DNA of 8,608 nt from a bacterium (lineage in GTDB: Bacteria > Oederibacteriota > PGYV01 > DSBP01). This document shows positions 6,301 to 8,608 of this stretch, in pieces. The stretch is taken from the NCBI GenBank assembly GCA_011049465.1, contig DSBP01000224.1, positions 1 to 8,608 of the forward strand, given 5' to 3'. Every line of letters begins with the position of its first letter. Within the stretch, counting starts at the first letter, position 1. The notes under the pieces were generated by a model. It saw only the letters and a program-made list of their open reading frames with translations. It was not told the DNA's origin and did no database searches. The position numbers were made by a program, and so were the translations under genes.

Positions 6301-7612
6301 GTGAAACCCACGCGTCATTAATATGAGGATACGTCGGCCTCGCGCCTGACAGAAGGTACATCTTCTCTCCTGCACCGTCGTTATAAACTATAACTTCGGA
6401 AAGGTATCTGCCGATAAACGGAGGGTTGGGATTCGCGTGTACCCAATCCGCGCCTGTTGTGCCGGGGCATATTGACGTCGGAGTGGGTGTCTCTTCCCCG
6501 GATACTATTGTCACTGTCGGTGTCACTGTCGGCGTCACTGTCGGCGTGGCTGTCGGTGTCGCGGCAGTTTCTGCCGGTGTCCAGGCATATGCATATGACC
6601 TGCAGGAATCTTCTTCTATCCAGTCCGCATTATTAATATTGTAGTTTTTTATCCTTATATGCAGGAACAACTGTGGCGGATTTCCAGAGAACGAACCTAT
6701 TCCGGGCACTGTAACAGAATATACTTGAACCCTCATCTCGCCATCTGCCGAGCCGCAGTCTTTACACTCATAATCCGGCAGCCAACCCGGCCCTTCACCA
6801 AAATAGTATCCAAAATCCCCGCCTTCGTTTGGATTGATTTCATGAGCGTTAATGCCTGCAGAACTTACCACAAATACCTGCCCCACGCTTCCTTCATCAA
6901 TTCTATCAGAGTATTGACTTATTGATATTGCTGCTTTCAGCGGATTAATATACTGCCCAATACACGCCGATACTGTAATGCTGAAGGTTTCACCAAACCC
7001 CGGCGCAGGACTTGACATCTGTACCTGCAGCGCAGGATGCACTGTCGAAACCGGCGTCACTGTCCTTGTCGCCGTCGGCGTTACTGTCGGCGATCCTGTC
7101 CGTGTAAGCGTAAACGTCGGCGTGAAAGTCATTGTCGGCACAGACGTGCCCATAGCATACGTAGGCGTAACTGTCGGCGTAGACGTCGGAGTCGGGGTGT
7201 TGGAATTAAAAACAAGTATATCGGAAGTCTCGCACCCGCTGTCCGCTGTTATGGTGTTTCCTGAAGGGGATTCAACTCCTGAAGCGTATCCCGTATAACC
7301 CAGGTTTCCGGTTGATGTTGTTTGATAGCGCCAGGTAAATAAACCAACACTGCCGGGAGCGAGGTTAAAAGATACAGGCAGAGGGCCCGACACATAAATC
7401 GCTGACGCTGTCCCGATACGTATCAGGCTGTCCGGAGTAATATCATTAACCTGTTCCACTCCTGTATTTGAAACGCTCATCCTGACCGTAACTTCCGAAC
7501 CCACATTTAAAAATTCAGGCTCGACTGTAATGCACGTATAAAGGCCGGCTTTTAAAACCTGCGAAAAAATAAAAATTAAACCCGCCGCAACCATCACTCT
7601 TTTAATCTTCAT
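3395..7612 (-). CDS. very large secreted multidomain protein: Ig-like, Kelch propeller, delta-60 propeller, C-terminal FlgD-like domain
   Basis: The 1405-residue product has a signal peptide (MKIKRVMVAAGLIFIFSQVLKAG). The layout is: Ig-like domain (about 23-137); Thr/Pro linker 1 (138-193); a second beta domain with a CxxC at 283-286 (194-344); linker 2 (345-384); six Kelch-like repeats built on NDVWYSxDGxNW (386-683); linker 3 (685-732); six delta-60 repeats built on DGTPDTSFG (733-1145); linker 4 (1147-1204); an Ig-like domain (about 1205-1305); and a C-terminal FlgD-like/sorting-type domain (about 1313-1405) ending GIYYVVVESDFYRVREKIAV. AAGGAG at 7620-7625 and the signal peptide select the ATG at 7612; an upstream in-frame ATG at 7687 would bury the signal. 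I see no enzyme active site. Propellers and Ig folds suggest binding, adhesion or a cell-surface scaffold. It follows a PorV-like gene by 71 bases, which fits outer-membrane export. The domain reading is firm; the substrate or partner is unknown. Confidence 0.92.
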   Translation of the reverse strand: MKIKRVMVAAGLIFIFSQVLKAGLYTCITVEPEFLNVGSEVTVRMSVSNTGVEQVNDITPDSLIRIGTASAIYVSGPLPVSFNLAPGSVGLFTWRYQTTSTGNLGYTGYASGVESPSGNTITADSGCETSDILVFNSNTPTPTSTPTVTPTYAMGTSVPTMTFTPTFTLTRTGSPTVTPTATRTVTPVSTVHPALQVQMSSPAPGFGETFSITVSACIGQYINPLKAAISISQYSDRIDEGSVGQVFVVSSAGINAHEINPNEGGDFGYYFGEGPGWLPDYECKDCGSADGEMRVQVYSVTVPGIGSFSGNPPQLFLHIRIKNYNINNADWIEEDSCRSYAYAWTPAETAATPTATPTVTPTVTPTVTIVSGEETPTPTSICPGTTGADWVHANPNPPFIGRYLSEVIVYNDGAGEKMYLLSGARPTYPHINDAWVSPDGVNWTQLTSNVAFGARSGFASCVFQDKMWVYAGNQSGTHKNDAWYSVNGVNWTAATLNGVFTPRCDIESIVFDDGSGEKMWVIGGISGSGQLLNDVWASADGINWVQKTASAPFSPRRNYSAVVYDGKMWVIGGHSGIGNEKNDVWYSTDGINWTQATAAAPFAGRHTHSSAVYEGKMWVYGGVDAYWNIKFYDCWWSTDGVNWHAASSHTGMNLFGGGAMAVFDNKLWMITGNYENDVWYTCGSSPAPYTFTPSPTFTFTDGTFTSTPSTTPTFTATQSHTSTPTPDTFADDGKIVIVQPGDNTAKNIYIDADGRIITVTLEWDDGCTCYVIVLYRFLPDGSIDTSFGNNGRLECPGPVVNYKWEDMLTVKCDSQGRIVVVGYSDPCGGTCADVIIYRFLPDGTPDNSFGGGSQCYRIYSNLAGGNGNDYAYDFDFDEYGRIVCTGKSWNGTDYDMFILRCNADGTRDETFGPGGCRKVHNQAGGNGNDSGVNIKCHAGKIYVTGWSDSNDPGCSGACRAICVWRYNYDGTPNTTFGTDGCYTYINTLLNHKNCVVKSILITVEGKIAVTGYVDDGSGCEIVCAEMITIVLNHDGTPDTSFGDNGVITGEEGTRGSYVLEIDGRLIICFTRHNGTSKEVVIRRCNMDGSVDTSFGNGGEWVYDSGNDDEAFRILRLTMCRLIAAGYSYNPGTGYDAVIWNIDELCPPDTTPTFTPTPMFAMTFTATPTVTPSVTLTATQTATLTATFTATPTATPTVTPTQNPCVPGSYPVFTVNMIMNPEAVDYDIFEITSTIELVSPPGLTVYPHGSSDNKLVLEFTSVPIPGEPMRYRVLYPKQTGFGDVARAVVTGTDLCGETWTGDGKFDKEVISKRDVVVFKNVLKIDEGDRARIVYNIYGGDKIRVSIYNRNGVFIKELFNGEVTGTGQREVFWDGTNADGNKVVSGIYYVVVESDFYRVREKIAVIR
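3398..3676 (-). other. C-terminal FlgD-like Ig / sorting-type domain of the large protein
   Basis: Residues 1313-1405 include VYNIYGGDKIRVSIYNRNG, a central FWDGTNADGNKVVSGIYYVV core and a final KIAVIR strand. The pattern 'WDGxNxxGxxVxSGxYxV' is that of FlgD-like Ig domains, which resemble type IX secretion C-terminal sorting domains. Basic residues sit near the end, as in such sorting domains. Assignment as a true export signal is inference. Confidence 0.7.
4001..4174 (-). repeat. Thr/Pro linker 4 of the large protein
   Basis: Residues 1147-1204 are TPT/TAT repeats rich in Thr, Pro, Ala and Val, between the delta-60 propeller and the last Ig-like domain. At DNA level the repeats are imperfect 6- and 12-base units. 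Confidence 0.8.
4178..5416 (-). repeat. delta-60 repeat propeller, six repeats, cysteine-rich
   Basis: Residues 733-1145 hold six copies of the delta-60 signature at 780-788, 842-850, 904-912, 969-977, 1034-1042 and 1087-1095 (forms such as DGSIDTSFG, DGTPDNSFG, DGTPDTSFG). Spacings are 62, 62, 65, 65 and 53 residues. Between signatures are strands of the type 'GRIVVVGYS'. The segment carries 21 cysteines, far more than the rest of the protein. Delta-60 repeats are predicted to form beta-propeller blades, usually in secreted proteins. Confidence 0.88.
5417..5560 (-). repeat. Thr/Pro linker 3 of the large protein
   Basis: Residues 685-732 (PAPYTFTPSPTFTFT onward) join the Kelch and delta-60 propellers. 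They are rich in Thr, Pro, Ser and Phe and have no predicted core. Confidence 0.8.
5564..6457 (-). repeat. Kelch-like propeller, six repeats
   Basis: Residues 386-683 show six repeats of about 50 residues. Each pairs a strand such as KMWVIGG with NDVWYSTDGINW: the VNW/INW triplets end at residues 443, 491, 544, 593 and 643, and the sixth repeat ends NDVWYT (676-681). The GG doublets and spaced Trp/Tyr are Kelch hallmarks. Six blades would close one propeller. Confidence 0.85.
6461..6580 (-). repeat. Thr/Pro linker 2 of the large protein
   Basis: Residues 345-384 contain TPTATPTVTPTVTPTVT and a second short TPTPTS run. They separate the second beta domain from the Kelch propeller and contain the near-perfect 12-base tandem repeat at 6511-6558. 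Confidence 0.8.
6511..6558 (-). repeat. 12-base tandem repeat, four units
   Basis: On the plus strand the unit TCACTGTCGGYG occurs three times in a row (6511-6546), then once as TGGCTGTCGGTG (6547-6558). The frame is preserved, each unit adding four residues (T-P-T-V class). Such a repeat can gain or lose units by slippage without breaking the gene. Confidence 0.9.
7034..7201 (-). repeat. Thr/Pro linker 1 of the large protein
   Basis: Residues 138-193 are rich in TPT, TFT and TRT units and join the first and second beta domains. They contain Thr and Ser at high density, which would suit O-glycosylation if the organism has such a system. Confidence 0.8.
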
Positions 7613-7619
7613 TTGCACA

Positions 7620-7625
7620 CTCCTT
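7620..7625 (-). promoter_or_regulatory. ribosome binding site fixing the large-protein start
   Basis: AAGGAG on the minus strand lies 7 bases before ATG 7612, which opens directly into a signal peptide. The rival ATG at 7687 has only a purine run abutting it. Confidence 0.85.
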
Positions 7626-7683
7626 AATTTCCCTCGTGATAACTCTGACAGAATTCGGCAAAAATAAGTTCCGTTTTTTTTGC

Positions 7684-8608
7684 TCATCTCCCGGAAACCC
7701 CCTGGTTTTCGGGAATTTCCTGTTTTTTATCAACAAACTCCACATCCAGCGAAAATCTGTGCGTTGTGCCAAGCATATCAAAGGGCTGGAACGCGTAGGA
7801 AAACCTTATATCTCCCATAATGAGCCCCATGCCCGCTGACATATTCGCCACATCGTGCCTGAATCCATAGCCCGCCCTTACGCAGAACACCTCAAAAATC
7901 TCCACCTCTCCGCCTATATCAAGCGTCGGCATCTCATCCCTTAAGAGCAGCCTGTTCACATCCATTGCCAGCGTGACTGTTCCTATTCCTGTCTCTTTAA
8001 GCTTCACGCTCATCCCTGCCTTCACATTTGAGGGCAGCGGGTCCTTAACGCTGATAAAGGCTCCCTGGTCGCCTATGTTTTGTACCGCTATACCCGCGCA
8101 CACATCAGGGTTCAGTCCGAGGTTAAAAAGCATTCCCGCATCAAAAGCAATGCCGATTTTTGAATATATGTAAAGCCTTGAGTAAAAGAACTTCAGGTTT
8201 ACGCCGGCCGCAAGCCCGGGCATCAGTTTGTACGCATAAGCGGTTGTTGCCACTATGTCATGGTTGGATACATCCCCCACTTCAGCGCCCCATTCATTAA
8301 ACTCCGGGAAATCATAGGAGTAGCAGAACAAAACAGAGACGCCGGCTGTTCCAGGGCCGAGAGGCGCGCCAAACGCCAGATATTCGTAATTGGTATCAAC
8401 AAACGAGGAAAAATGGGTAAGTGAAAGCGAGGGATTCCTGACATTTATGAGGCCCGCGGGATTATAAATCATGGATGACACATCGGCCGCAATGCCGCAA
8501 AAAGCATTGCTCATCGCCGCTGCCCTTGCCTGCGGTTCCACGCGCAGGAAATCAGCGCCCACACCGCCCGCTCCGTATAAAGAAAAACATAACCCCATGA
8601 CAAAAAAA
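7684..8608 (-). CDS. PorV/PorQ-family outer-membrane beta-barrel protein, 5' end beyond window
   Basis: About 307 residues are visible. The reading frame stays open to the window edge through FFVMGLCFSLYGAGG, which looks like the hydrophobic core of a signal peptide; the ATG at 8598 is therefore probably internal and the true start lies outside. After the signal come the family hallmarks GADFLRVEPQARAAAMSNAF, then GIAADVSSMIYNPAGL, followed by alternating strands (LAFGAPLGPGTAGVSVLF, AAGVNLKFFYSRLYIYSKIG, RAGYGFRHD) typical of a 14-strand FadL-like barrel. PorV in type IX secretion shuttles cargo to the surface attachment complex; many relatives in candidate phyla have no proven role. The stop (TGA, 7684-7686) overlaps an ATG by ATGA, but the next gene more likely starts at 7612. 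The product probably serves the large secreted protein encoded next. Family assignment is confident; function in export is inferred. Confidence 0.88.
   Translation of the reverse strand, partial: FFVMGLCFSLYGAGGVGADFLRVEPQARAAAMSNAFCGIAADVSSMIYNPAGLINVRNPSLSLTHFSSFVDTNYEYLAFGAPLGPGTAGVSVLFCYSYDFPEFNEWGAEVGDVSNHDIVATTAYAYKLMPGLAAGVNLKFFYSRLYIYSKIGIAFDAGMLFNLGLNPDVCAGIAVQNIGDQGAFISVKDPLPSNVKAGMSVKLKETGIGTVTLAMDVNRLLLRDEMPTLDIGGEVEIFEVFCVRAGYGFRHDVANMSAGMGLIMGDIRFSYAFQPFDMLGTTHRFSLDVEFVDKKQEIPENQGVSGR

Noticed and set aside
5564..6457. Sialidase-type Asp-box (BNR) repeats, suggested by STDGINW
   Set aside because: The Asp-box is S-x-D-x-G-x-x-W; here one residue is missing, and the GG doublets and overall repeat fit a Kelch-like propeller better. 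No sialidase catalytic residues seen.
6511..6558. CRISPR-like array
   Set aside because: The repeats are 12 bases, directly adjacent with no spacers, and encode a linker in frame.
7637..7650. GTGATAA half-site upstream of the large protein as a second Rrf2 site
   Set aside because: Only one arm is present with no symmetric partner or nearby promoter; likely chance.
7613..7687. Start of the large protein at 7687, overlapping the PorV-like stop as ATGA
   Set aside because: It would put 25 polar residues before the signal peptide, and the purine run touches the ATG with no spacing; ATG 7612 has AAGGAG at 7 bases. Translational coupling cannot be wholly excluded.
8596..8598. ATG at 8598 as the start of the PorV-like gene
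   Set aside because: The frame is open upstream and FFV-MGLCFSLYGAGG looks like the middle of a signal peptide without its charged start, so the gene probably begins outside the window.

Overview
The window carries one strand's worth of genes: all six coding regions lie on the minus strand, with about 93% coding density and no RNA gene, CRISPR array or insertion sequence seen. The base composition is close to balanced. The gene set combines a PorV-like outer-membrane protein, huge secreted beta-propeller proteins with Thr/Pro-rich 'TPTxTPT' linkers, and an Rrf2-NifS-NadA block. This points to a didermic (outer-membrane) bacterium. The linker style and the FlgD-like C-terminus recall uncultivated candidate phyla such as Goldbacteria, Omnitrophica, Elusimicrobia or Firestonebacteria; that placement is inference and weak.

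Reading in the direction of transcription (right to left), the first block is a surface-protein operon. It holds a PorV/PorQ-family beta-barrel protein (7684-8608, start outside the window). Next is a 1405-residue secreted protein (3395-7612) with two Ig-like domains, a six-repeat Kelch-like propeller, a six-repeat delta-60 propeller, a further Ig-like domain and a C-terminal FlgD-like/sorting-type domain, the segments being divided by four Thr/Pro linkers. Last is a 345-residue lipoprotein (2294-3331) with the same kind of linker and a duplicated domain of about 124 residues. Gaps are 71 and 63 bases, and a rho-independent terminator (2211-2237) closes the block. The likely theme is export and display of large adhesive or binding proteins at the outer membrane, possibly by a type IX-like route, but no secretion machinery is in the window.

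The second block is a separate metabolic operon. A clear promoter (TATAAT with extended -10) overlaps a perfect 7-5-7 inverted repeat at the expected transcription start, followed by an Rrf2/IscR-type regulator (1703-2125), a NifS/IscS cysteine desulfurase (490-1686) and nadA, quinolinate synthase (1-459, C-terminus cut by the window edge). Logic: NadA needs a [4Fe-4S] cluster, NifS supplies the sulfur, and the cysteine-bearing Rrf2 protein probably senses cluster status and represses its own operon, tying NAD synthesis to Fe-S supply.

The only non-coding stretch of note is 2126-2293 (168 bases), which holds the terminator of the first operon and the promoter/operator of the second.
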